The position numbers and the translations under genes are program-made. The notes below the pieces were generated by a model that saw nothing but the letters and a program-made list of their open reading frames with translations, was not told the origin of the DNA and made no database searches. Shown here piece after piece: positions 8,429 through 17,642 of a DNA stretch of 64,000 nucleotides. The stretch is taken from the NCBI RefSeq assembly GCF_900240215.1, contig NZ_LT964679.1, positions 1,332,089 through 1,396,088 of the forward strand. Reading direction: 5' to 3'. Numbering within the stretch: the first letter of the stretch is position 1; the number at the start of each line of letters is the position of its first letter. The DNA comes from Raoultibacter timonensis (GTDB lineage: Bacteria > Actinomycetota > Coriobacteriia > Coriobacteriales > Eggerthellaceae).

Positions 8429-9940
8429 TCAGTCAACGCGAGATTCGATATCCTCGCCTGCATCAACGACTGAAACGTCAAGCGATTCGATAGCATCGAT
8501 CATTTCCTGTCGGCTCTCGACTCCTATCTTCTGGTAAATACGCGTGATATGGGTCTTTACGGTACTCCGCGCAATATAGAGCCGCTCGGCGATATGAGGT
8601 ACGCTTCTCCCCCGAACCAAAAGGCTCAACACCTCCGCTTCCCGAGCCGAAAGAGCATACACGTCTATCGCCTTCTCGCATTGGCGCGCGAAAACGATAA
8701 CTTCCGCCCGAGGATACTCAATCGAGGGATTCAGGTGCGCACGCTCGAATATGCCGTTTTTCTCCAGTATTACAGAAGCGCTCATGACGACGATGCAGGC
8801 GATTGCAAAGAGATAGATGAGGGTGTTCTCTTCGACTCCGAATACGTTCTGGGCAATGAAGATTATGCCGATCGAGAGTAGGGGAAGGCTGCTCTCGATC
8901 GCGCGGCACCAACCAAATACCCTGATAGGGTTTGCTTTCGTTTTGTTGGCGGCATCGGCAATCATGACAAAGCAAAACAAATCGAAGCAGGTAAACCCCG
9001 TAGATACGAAGGCTGGTCCTATGCTCCGCTCGAAGCTGAACACGATAATCAGGGCAACCCCGGCCATCACCATCGGCAGAACCAGTTTGTAGATATAGGA
9101 AAGGGAGAATGTCGATCCGAGAACCAGCGAGACGACGAGAAGCACGAAAACGACGGCAAAGCTCGCCATCGCAACAATCGAGCCCATCGGTTCACCGTAC
9201 CCAAGTCGAGCTTGCGAGTTCAAGATCACTATCCAGGTAACAACACCGAACATGTAGAACACGAGAAGAACTCGCCATGTCGTGGAGATGAAGGAACGAG
9301 GATGCTCTAGATCGGTAGCCTTCGGAGCGGAAGATCGTTGAACCCTGAAAAGCAGAACCATCGATGCGGGGAGCAATAGGGAGATAAGCGCTACCCTCAG
9401 AAATCCCTCCGTCGCATCAACGGCAAGGTACGCTACGCAGGCTATGAGAAACGAAGCGAGCGTGAATACGGTTATGCGTACCGAACCGAGCGAGCTGAAC
9501 TTCGATCCCCATACCACGATCACGCATGCGGCGCAGATCCTGCTGATCCCCCGATATCCGAAGAAAAACGCCTCACCGTACTCGGGAAGCCCCATCGACA
9601 GCGCATACACCGCAATTCCGCTGATTCCCGCAATAAAGGCAGCCGCGAGCGCAATCACCTTGAAACGTCTCGCGCGGAACAGCAGCAGGGCTATGGCTAC
9701 GTACCCCGCAGTATTGCAAACCGACGAGACCACCGTCGATCCCCATAGGCTCCAGCCAGCGCCAATCGTTGAAACGGCTATGGGCTGAGCGTAGATATCG
9801 ATCAGGTTCCATGCGTAGAACGAAGCGAGGCCAAAAATATAAAGCAAAGCGTTTCCGCTGATGAGAAGCTTATGAATTTCCATTCCTACCTTTTGGTGGA
9901 CAGGAATGCCCTCATGTTTGGCCGTTTCGTAGGATGCCAT
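8429..9940 (-). CDS. LuxR-type regulator with polytopic membrane N-terminus
   Basis: A 503-residue protein. The first about 420 residues are a chain of roughly twelve hydrophobic helices, resembling an MFS-like sensor. The last about 65 residues are a LuxR/GerE helix-turn-helix (LSAREAEVLSLLVRGRS ... STVKTHITRIYQKIG). This architecture is abundant in Eggerthellaceae next to respiratory reductase genes. The ATG at 9940 gives MASYETAKHEG; the RBS (GAAAGCGAG) is weak, and Met at residue 18 is an alternative. It is divergent from the flavoprotein gene and shares an intergenic region with a 13-bp inverted repeat. It probably senses a ligand at the membrane and controls that gene. Confidence 0.9.
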   Translation of the reverse strand: MASYETAKHEGIPVHQKVGMEIHKLLISGNALLYIFGLASFYAWNLIDIYAQPIAVSTIGAGWSLWGSTVVSSVCNTAGYVAIALLLFRARRFKVIALAAAFIAGISGIAVYALSMGLPEYGEAFFFGYRGISRICAACVIVVWGSKFSSLGSVRITVFTLASFLIACVAYLAVDATEGFLRVALISLLLPASMVLLFRVQRSSAPKATDLEHPRSFISTTWRVLLVFYMFGVVTWIVILNSQARLGYGEPMGSIVAMASFAVVFVLLVVSLVLGSTFSLSYIYKLVLPMVMAGVALIIVFSFERSIGPAFVSTGFTCFDLFCFVMIADAANKTKANPIRVFGWCRAIESSLPLLSIGIIFIAQNVFGVEENTLIYLFAIACIVVMSASVILEKNGIFERAHLNPSIEYPRAEVIVFARQCEKAIDVYALSAREAEVLSLLVRGRSVPHIAERLYIARSTVKTHITRIYQKIGVESRQEMIDAIESLDVSVVDAGEDIESRVD

Positions 9941-9985
9941 TGTACGCACTCGCTTTCTATACTCGCTACGCCCGGTAAGCAGGGC

Positions 9986-10049
9986 GGGGGCAATGCGAAA
10001 CGACTTTTTCGGCGACAAACGAAAGTATAGCACCGATCGCATTGCCCCC
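9986..10049. repeat. 13-bp perfect inverted repeat in divergent promoter region
   Basis: Bases 9986-9998 (GGGGGCAATGCGA) and 10037-10049 are exact reverse complements, 38 bases apart. The right arm lies just downstream of a TATAGC box (10026-10031) that could serve the flavoprotein gene. A LuxR operator is likely but unproven. Confidence 0.75.
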
Positions 10050-10078
10050 TCAGCTCATACTACAAGGAGGGTGGCACC

Positions 10079-11767
10079 ATGAAACGAAACGAATCAGACA
10101 AGCCAAAGCACCGCAGCGCAAAGAGCATATCGCGCCGTGGGTTTGTCGGCGCAACCGCCATCGCGGCAATGTCACTTGCGGGAGGATTGTCGGGATGCTC
10201 GTCGCAAGCGAATTCGCAAGGAGGAGCATCCGAAACGCCAGTTAATGACAGCACCCAAACAAGCAGCTCCGGTTCGAACGAGACGTTGCTCCCCAATCCT
10301 TGCGGCTTGGAGTTTTCCCGACCGCAAGGATCCGAGGTGTCGTTCGTTTCGCAAGAAATCGACCCTAGCGAGATTACGGAAACCATCGAATGCGACGTAG
10401 TTGTTTGCGGGGCCGGCATCTCCGGATCGACGGTCGCCGCCTCAGCGGCTCAAAACGGGCTCAAGGTGGTTGTCCTCGAAAAAGGCAACACGTTTGCCGC
10501 CCGTGGAACTGAAATCGGGGCGATAGGCGACCGGGCGCACAAAGCAGCCGGGATTGAACTTGACGGCAATGATTTCCTCAACGATGCGCTCGAGACGGCG
10601 CATTTTCGCTGCGATCGCACCGTTTGGGAAACATGGGTCGAACGATCGGGCGAAGCGCTCGACTGGGGCATGGACACAGTAGGCGACGCATGCGGCGATT
10701 TTTATTGTACCAGCGACAATTCGGTATTCGCCGGAGTAACCACATGGGGGACCGGCGTACGCGTCGAAAAGGGCATCGCCTCATTCGTCGAAGCAATGGT
10801 GTCGTCAGCCGAGGAAGCTGGTGCCGAGTTCCGTTACCAAACCCCAGCGTGCAAACTCGCAAGCGATGATTCCGGCGCCGTCGCAGGAGTCGTTGCCAAG
10901 ACATCCGACGGCTACGTTCAGTTCACCGCATCGAAAGGCGTCGTGCTCGCCACGGGCGGCTACGAGTACAACTGGGACATCATGAGCAAGACCATCCGCC
11001 CCCGCGATTTAGCTGTTTATGCCTGGATCAATCCGACGCTGACCAACACTGGCGACGGCCATCTTATGGGCCTCGAGGCGGGTGCCGCAGAAGACGACTA
11101 CCCGCATATCCTCATGAACGATCCCGCTGGAGCGAAAACCGGCAACCGAGCAAACGGAGCCATGCTTGCGTTTCTGAGAGTGAACGAGAACGGAGAGCGC
11201 TTTGTAAACGAAAACCTTTCTTTCGAGTACATGTCAAACGCAATCATGTACCAGCCCGGAGCGCATGGATTCGTCATTATGTCCGGAGACATCCTCTCGG
11301 CGCTCGACAAAGCAAAAGGCGGCGCCCCCTGGACGCCCGAGGACATGTACGACTCGATCAAGGACGTGCTCATCGAAGGCGATTCCCTCGAAGACCTTGC
11401 AAGCAAGTGCGGTATTGATTACGAAAACCTCGAGAAGACCGTAGCCCGGTACAACGAACTATGCGAACTCGGAGAAGATGTCGATTTCGGCAAGAACCCA
11501 ACCGCGCTTCTGCCCATCGAAGAGGGGCCCTACTATGCGGTTGACGAAAGCGGGTGCTGCCTCGTCAGCGTCAACGGACTGAGAACGAATGCTCGCGCGC
11601 AAGTCCTCGGCGTGGACGGTTCGGTCATCCCGAACCTCTACGCGCTCGGAAACGTCAGCGGGAGCATGTTCAACGGAACGTATCCGCATCACTTAAGCGC
11701 TGTCAGCCACGGGCGGTGCGTCACATGGGGTTACCTCGTGGGACGCGAGCTCGCCGGATTGGAATAA
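10079..11767 (+). CDS. Tat-exported FAD reductase, fumarate-reductase flavoprotein family
   Basis: A 562-residue flavoprotein. The N-terminus carries a twin-arginine motif (SRRGFVG, about 20-26) and a lipobox-like LSGC near residue 40, so it should be exported folded and anchored as a lipoprotein. A Ser/Thr/Gln-rich linker leads to the FAD-binding domain starting CDVVVCGAGISGS (about 103). The conserved tail HLSAVSHGRCVTWG matches the active-site/FAD region of fumarate- and urocanate-type reductases. No FMN-bind or heme motif is present, so electrons must come from another protein. RBS AAGGAGG. It likely reduces an alpha,beta-unsaturated acceptor as a terminal step of anaerobic respiration. 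Substrate unknown; the divergent LuxR gene probably regulates it. Confidence 0.88.
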   Translation: MKRNESDKPKHRSAKSISRRGFVGATAIAAMSLAGGLSGCSSQANSQGGASETPVNDSTQTSSSGSNETLLPNPCGLEFSRPQGSEVSFVSQEIDPSEITETIECDVVVCGAGISGSTVAASAAQNGLKVVVLEKGNTFAARGTEIGAIGDRAHKAAGIELDGNDFLNDALETAHFRCDRTVWETWVERSGEALDWGMDTVGDACGDFYCTSDNSVFAGVTTWGTGVRVEKGIASFVEAMVSSAEEAGAEFRYQTPACKLASDDSGAVAGVVAKTSDGYVQFTASKGVVLATGGYEYNWDIMSKTIRPRDLAVYAWINPTLTNTGDGHLMGLEAGAAEDDYPHILMNDPAGAKTGNRANGAMLAFLRVNENGERFVNENLSFEYMSNAIMYQPGAHGFVIMSGDILSALDKAKGGAPWTPEDMYDSIKDVLIEGDSLEDLASKCGIDYENLEKTVARYNELCELGEDVDFGKNPTALLPIEEGPYYAVDESGCCLVSVNGLRTNARAQVLGVDGSVIPNLYALGNVSGSMFNGTYPHHLSAVSHGRCVTWGYLVGRELAGLE

Positions 11768-11787
11768 ACCGGCACGATACGACGCAA

Positions 11788-11815
11788 GGGAAGCCCGGCC
11801 ATCGTCGGGCTTCCC
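11788..11815. terminator. Hairpin between convergent flavoprotein and nadD genes
   Basis: GGGAAGCCCG (11788-11797) pairs perfectly with 11806-11815 around an 8-base loop. It lies 20 bases past the flavoprotein stop and just before the nadD stop on the other strand. U-tracts on both sides are poor, so it may act as a weak two-way terminator. Confidence 0.6.
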
Positions 11816-11818
11816 CGT

Positions 11819-12475
11819 TCAGCTCCGGTAGAGCCCGTGCTCGGCGACGTAATCGAACACGGACTGCATGGTGAGGTAGCGAATGGACCTGCCCTCGCGC
11901 ACGCGAGCGCGCAGATCGCTCGAGGATATCGCGAGCGCCGTGATTTCGGTGTAGGACACCGAGAAATCGGACTGCTCGGCGAGGAAGCGCTTCTTCTCAT
12001 CCGAGAGCGCGTACCCCGGCCTCGTCACGCCGATCAGCTTAGCAAGCTTGGCGATCTTTGAGCTTTCCCGCCACTTCACGATACTGAACACCGCATCGGC
12101 ACCCGTAATGAAGTACAGCTCGACGTTGTCGGGATAGTGGGATCGAAGCTGCCTGAGAGTGTCGACCGTGTAGGTGTCGCCGCCCCGTTCGATCTCGATC
12201 GCGCTCGCATCGAACGCGGGGTTGCTGCGCACCGCAAGGCGGCACATCTCCAAACGGTCGGCCGCCGCGGTCACCTTCTGATTGCGCTTGAACACCGGGT
12301 TTCCCGCGGGAACGAAGATGACGGCGTCGAGGCCGTACGCCTCGCGCACCTGCTCCGCGCAAGCAAGATGTCCGATATGGATGGGGTCGAACGTGCCGCC
12401 CATGACACCGAGGCGAAACGTCTTCTCGGGATCGTCGAGTCCGAGCCCATCGAAGCGCTCTGATACGACCGCCAT
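11819..12475 (-). CDS. nadD: Nicotinate-nucleotide adenylyltransferase NadD
   Basis: A 218-residue nucleotidyltransferase making deamido-NAD from nicotinate mononucleotide and ATP. The family motif GGTFDPIHIGH (26-36) with the HxxH pair His33/His36 and the C-terminal ISSSDLR motif are intact. The ATG at 12475 lies three bases after the proA stop (TAGCATG), which implies coupled translation; the longer frame would run into proA. In related genomes yqeK and rsfS normally follow directly; here they lie 3.5 kb further on, after an inserted pair. Confidence 0.94.
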   Translation of the reverse strand: MAVVSERFDGLGLDDPEKTFRLGVMGGTFDPIHIGHLACAEQVREAYGLDAVIFVPAGNPVFKRNQKVTAAADRLEMCRLAVRSNPAFDASAIEIERGGDTYTVDTLRQLRSHYPDNVELYFITGADAVFSIVKWRESSKIAKLAKLIGVTRPGYALSDEKKRFLAEQSDFSVSYTEITALAISSSDLRARVREGRSIRYLTMQSVFDYVAEHGLYRS

Positions 12476-12476
12476 G

Positions 12477-13784
12477 CTACGCACGCACCTGCCCCGAGCC
12501 GTTGAGTACGTATTTGTACGAGGTAAGGGCCTCGAGTGCGAACGGGCCGCGCGCATGGAGCTTCTGCGTGGAAATGCCGATTTCGGCACCCATGCCGAAC
12601 TCTCCCCCGTCAGTGAAAGCCGTCGAAGCGTTCACGTACACCGCCGCCGCATCGACGCCGGCCGTAAAGCGATTCGCAGCGTTCTCGTCGGTTGCGACGA
12701 TGGCCTCAGAATGCATGGTTCCGTACCGGTTGATGTGCTCGATCGCCTCATCGACGCCCTCGACGCACTTAACCGCGATCTCAGGGGCTAAATACTCGGT
12801 CGCCCAATCGTCGTCGGTCGCCTCGACGAAACGTATCCCCGCGTCTGCTCGGCCGTCCGCATCCCGAAGCTGCACCGCGCAGTCGTACGACTCCCTGTCG
12901 CAGTGCAGCAGCACGTTTTCGTTTGCCAAAGCAGTGAACAGTCCAGGCAGGAAATCGTGCGCGATCGAGCGATCCACGAGCAGCGTCTCAGCGGCGTTGC
13001 ACACCCCGTAGCGGCGGCATTTCGCATTCAGCACGATAGCGCGGGCCATAGCCGAATCGGCCGATTCGTGCACGTATACGTGGCAGTTGCCCGTTCCCGT
13101 TTCGATGACGGGCACCTTGGAATGCTCGACGCAGTGCCGAATAAGGCCTGCTCCCCCGCGGGGAATGAGCACGTCGACGATACCGTGAAGTGCCATGAGC
13201 TCATCGGTTGCCGCACGGTCGGTCGTCTCTATCGCGCGGATGCAGTTTGCAGGCATGCCCGCACCGATCGTCGCATCATGGAGTACGTGCGCAATGATCG
13301 CATTGGAGCGGGCTGCAAGGGATCCGCCGCGAAGCACGCAGGCGTTGCCCGTTTTGATGCAGATGCCCGCAGCGTCAGCCGTCACGTTCGGACGCGCTTC
13401 GTATACCATGCCGACCACCCCGAGCGGTACGCTCACGCGCTTCAAATCGATGCCGCTTTCCAGTTCTCTCTGCATCTGCACCGCACCCAACGGATCCGGC
13501 AGGCGCATGAGATCCTCGAGCGCCGCCGCCATCGCCTCGATGCGCGAAGCGTCGAGCATGAGGCGATCGAGCAGGCTCTCGCTCGTATTCGCCCTGCGCG
13601 CCGCATCCATATCGGCTTCGTTCTCGGCCACGATCTCGCCTGTATGCTCGCGCAGCGCGCGAGCCATGGCATCGAGCGCGGCGTTGCGCTCGACTCCCGA
13701 TGTCGTCGCGAGCTTCTGCGCGGCAGCCTTCGCCGCAAGGGCGATGTCGCGCACCGATTCCGCCATACGCATCTGATCCGTCAT
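12477..13784 (-). CDS. proA: Glutamate-5-semialdehyde dehydrogenase ProA
   Basis: A 435-residue NADPH-dependent aldehyde dehydrogenase-fold enzyme, second step of proline synthesis (gamma-glutamyl phosphate to glutamate semialdehyde). Diagnostic segments are VYEARPNVTADAAG, LRGGSLAARSN, LIPRGGAGLI and YGVCNAAETLL, with catalytic Cys near residue 259. Its ATG overlaps the proB TGA (ATGA), so the two enzymes are translationally coupled. Confidence 0.96.
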   Translation of the reverse strand: MTDQMRMAESVRDIALAAKAAAQKLATTSGVERNAALDAMARALREHTGEIVAENEADMDAARRANTSESLLDRLMLDASRIEAMAAALEDLMRLPDPLGAVQMQRELESGIDLKRVSVPLGVVGMVYEARPNVTADAAGICIKTGNACVLRGGSLAARSNAIIAHVLHDATIGAGMPANCIRAIETTDRAATDELMALHGIVDVLIPRGGAGLIRHCVEHSKVPVIETGTGNCHVYVHESADSAMARAIVLNAKCRRYGVCNAAETLLVDRSIAHDFLPGLFTALANENVLLHCDRESYDCAVQLRDADGRADAGIRFVEATDDDWATEYLAPEIAVKCVEGVDEAIEHINRYGTMHSEAIVATDENAANRFTAGVDAAAVYVNASTAFTDGGEFGMGAEIGISTQKLHARGPFALEALTSYKYVLNGSGQVRA

Positions 13785-14896
13785 TCGAACACCACCAATT
13801 CATCTCGATGAACCACCGGTTTATGGGAAAGACCGGCAAGCAACCGGTTCGCTTTGAGCGCCTGCTGGGACAGGCCCTGCGCAAGCTCGAGTTCGTCGCT
13901 TGAGGCCGACACCTTGCCGCGGGCGAACAGATGGCCCGCCACATCTTTGATATCCACGATGTCGCCCGCTTCGAAGCCCCCCTCGACCGCAGCGATGCCG
14001 ACGGGAAGAAGAGAGCTGCCTCTTTCGATGAGCGCCGTTTTCGCACCCGCATCGACGATAAGCGCGCCGCGCGCGGAATCGCCGAGCGCAATCCAGAGCT
14101 TCTTAGGTGTGATCTCATGCGGCTTTTTCGCCGCCACGAATCTCGTCCCCACCGATTCGCCGCCGACGATGCGAGGCAGCGCTTCGGGCTCCCGCCCGTT
14201 GCAGATGACCATCTGGATACCCGCAACCATGAGCACGCGCGCCGCTTTGATCTTGGTTATCATCCCGCCGGACCCGACGGTGGTTCCCGCCTCGCCGGCA
14301 ACGCCCATGATCGACTCGTCGATCTTCTCGACGCACTCGATGAGCTTCGCATCACTGTTGAAATGCGGGTTCGCATCGTAGAGTCCGTCGATATCGGAGA
14401 GGATCACCATGAGGTCGGCATTGACCAGGCAGGCTACGAGCGCCGCGAGCGTGTCGTTATCGCCGAAACGTATCTGCTCGACCGACACCGTATCGTTCTC
14501 GTTCACGATCGGTACGACATCGAGTTCGAGCAGGCGCGACAGCGTATCGCGAGCATGGAGGTACGCGCTTCGATCGGCCGTATCGCGCCTGGTTAAAAGC
14601 ACGATAGACGTCGTGATGCCGTAGGCCCGAAACGCCTCCGCGTACGCGGTTGAAAGAACGCTCTGCCCCACCGAAGCCGCCGCCTGCAAGCTCGGCATGT
14701 CGCTCGGCCGCCGCTTGATCCCGAGCGCCTCGAGTCCGCAGGCGATCGCGGCAGAGGTCACCACGATGGGCTGCCAGCCGCGTGCGCGCACGCGGGCAAC
14801 TTGGTCGACGAGCGCGTTCATGAACTCGTAGTCGATCGAGCTTTCGCTTGTGGTCAGCGTCGACGATCCGATTTTTATGACGACTTTCCTACCCAC
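13781..14896 (-). CDS. proB: Glutamate 5-kinase ProB with PUA domain
   Basis: A 371-residue amino-acid kinase, first step of proline synthesis, normally feedback-inhibited by proline. The kinase domain starts VVIKIGSSTLT and includes VNENDTVSVEQIRFGDND and the GSGGM loop (about residues 207-211). A PUA domain follows from about residue 280. The GTG at 14896 was chosen because the family N-terminus (GRKVVIKIG) begins there and AGGA lies upstream; the nearby ATG is out of frame. It sits 12 bases after the obgE stop. Confidence 0.95.
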   Translation of the reverse strand: MGRKVVIKIGSSTLTTSESSIDYEFMNALVDQVARVRARGWQPIVVTSAAIACGLEALGIKRRPSDMPSLQAAASVGQSVLSTAYAEAFRAYGITTSIVLLTRRDTADRSAYLHARDTLSRLLELDVVPIVNENDTVSVEQIRFGDNDTLAALVACLVNADLMVILSDIDGLYDANPHFNSDAKLIECVEKIDESIMGVAGEAGTTVGSGGMITKIKAARVLMVAGIQMVICNGREPEALPRIVGGESVGTRFVAAKKPHEITPKKLWIALGDSARGALIVDAGAKTALIERGSSLLPVGIAAVEGGFEAGDIVDIKDVAGHLFARGKVSASSDELELAQGLSQQALKANRLLAGLSHKPVVHRDELVVFE

Positions 14897-14908
14897 GCAA
14901 ACCGCATC

Positions 14909-16683
<1,775 letters not shown>

Positions 16684-16702
16684 GTCGAATCCTCCTCCTT
16701 AC

Positions 16703-17272
16703 TTATTCAGCGTCTTCGGACTTGGCTGCGGTCTTCTTCGCTGCCGGTTTTTTCTCGGCTGCGGGCTTCTCGGCCGCGTCGTCTTTCTTAGCTGCGGTCT
16801 TCTTGGCCGCAGGCTTCTTTTCGGCAGTCGCCTTAGCTGCGGGCTTGCTTTCCGCCGCCGCGGTCTTCGCTGCCGTCTTCTTCTCTGCAGCGGGCTTCTC
16901 CTCGGCTTTCTTGGCGGGAGCCTCCTTCTTGGCTGCAGGCTTGTCGGCCTTGACATCCGCCTTAGCGGAGCCGACGGCCGCAATCTGAATGCGGGTCAGG
17001 TTCTGGCGATGGCCGCGCATCTTCTTGTAGTTCTTGCGCTTCTTGAACTTGAAGACGAGCTGCTTTTCACCCTTGAACTGTTCGAGCACGACAGCTTCGA
17101 CCTTGGTCTTGGCAGCCTTGGCCGGATCGGCCTCGACCTTGTCGCCGTCGACGACGCAGATGGCCTCAAGCTCGACCTTTTTGCCCGGCTCGACTTCGAG
17201 TTTTTCAACTTCCAGAATGTCTCCGGGAGCAACTTTGTATTGCTTTCCACCGGTTTTCACAATAGCGTACAT
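16703..17272 (-). CDS. rplU: 50S ribosomal protein L21 with long Lys/Ala-rich tail
   Basis: A 189-residue bL21. Residues 1-101 form the normal protein ([28 protein letters not shown]-type 23S-binding loop near 77-90). Residues 102-189 are a low-complexity tail built from repeats such as [16 protein letters not shown], like the C-terminal tails of histone H1. Normal bL21 is about 100-105 residues. The tail is in frame with no sign of frameshift. A strong promoter lies upstream at 17313-17341. Confidence 0.95.
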   Translation of the reverse strand: MYAIVKTGGKQYKVAPGDILEVEKLEVEPGKKVELEAICVVDGDKVEADPAKAAKTKVEAVVLEQFKGEKQLVFKFKKRKNYKKMRGHRQNLTRIQIAAVGSAKADVKADKPAAKKEAPAKKAEEKPAAEKKTAAKTAAAESKPAAKATAEKKPAAKKTAAKKDDAAEKPAAEKKPAAKKTAAKSEDAE

Positions 17273-17312
17273 TAGTTATTTCTCCTTGAAATGTGTCAAA
17301 ACGCAAGGCGAT

Positions 17313-17341
17313 ATCTTATCAGCCGCCAATGCCCAAGTCAA
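17313..17341 (-). promoter_or_regulatory. Promoter of rplU-rpmA
   Basis: Minus strand TTGACT (17336-17341), 17 bases, TAAGAT (17313-17318). This is close to the sigma70 consensus. The expected leader is about 30 bases with AAGGAGAAA before the rplU ATG. Confidence 0.85.
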
Positions 17342-17465
17342 TAAAACGAGCGGCATTTATTCCGAAGACCCACAAAACTCGGATGCCGAGCGAGATCTTG
17401 GCTTCCGCATCCCGCATAAGCCGTGAAAATACTGCCGTTTTGGGCGGTGCCTATCATACCAGGGG

Positions 17466-17486
17466 AAAACACTTGCGCACCGCAAG
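17466..17486 (-). terminator. Possible weak terminator after polA
   Basis: CTTGCG/CGCAAG (17472-17486) form a 6-bp stem with a 3-base loop; TGTTTT follows on the minus strand. It lies about 160 bases past the polA stop. Confidence 0.4.
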
Positions 17487-17642
17487 ATGGCAAGCAGCAC
17501 AATACTGACATGTTTTCGCAGTTCAAAGCAATCGGCGACACCGGGCGGAGAGCACCGTCCGGGCAAAGCCGCCGCAACGGGCGAACAGCCGTCAAGGCAG
17601 CGGGCGAAACCCGTGTCGCCGGATGCCGCCCACCGAAGGAGC

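Larger units (their letters stand above)
17273..17642. promoter_or_regulatory. Intergenic region, rplU promoter and polA 3' region
   Basis: A 370-base gap with no supportable gene. It contains the rplU promoter (17313-17341) and a weak hairpin-plus-T-run (17466-17486) that may end the polA transcript. Small open frames here overlap the promoter and have no RBS or family resemblance. Confidence 0.6.

Noticed and set aside
17293-17508. Small plus-strand ORF (71 codons) in the rplU-polA gap
   Set aside because: It overlaps the strong minus-strand rplU promoter, has no RBS and no homology signal.
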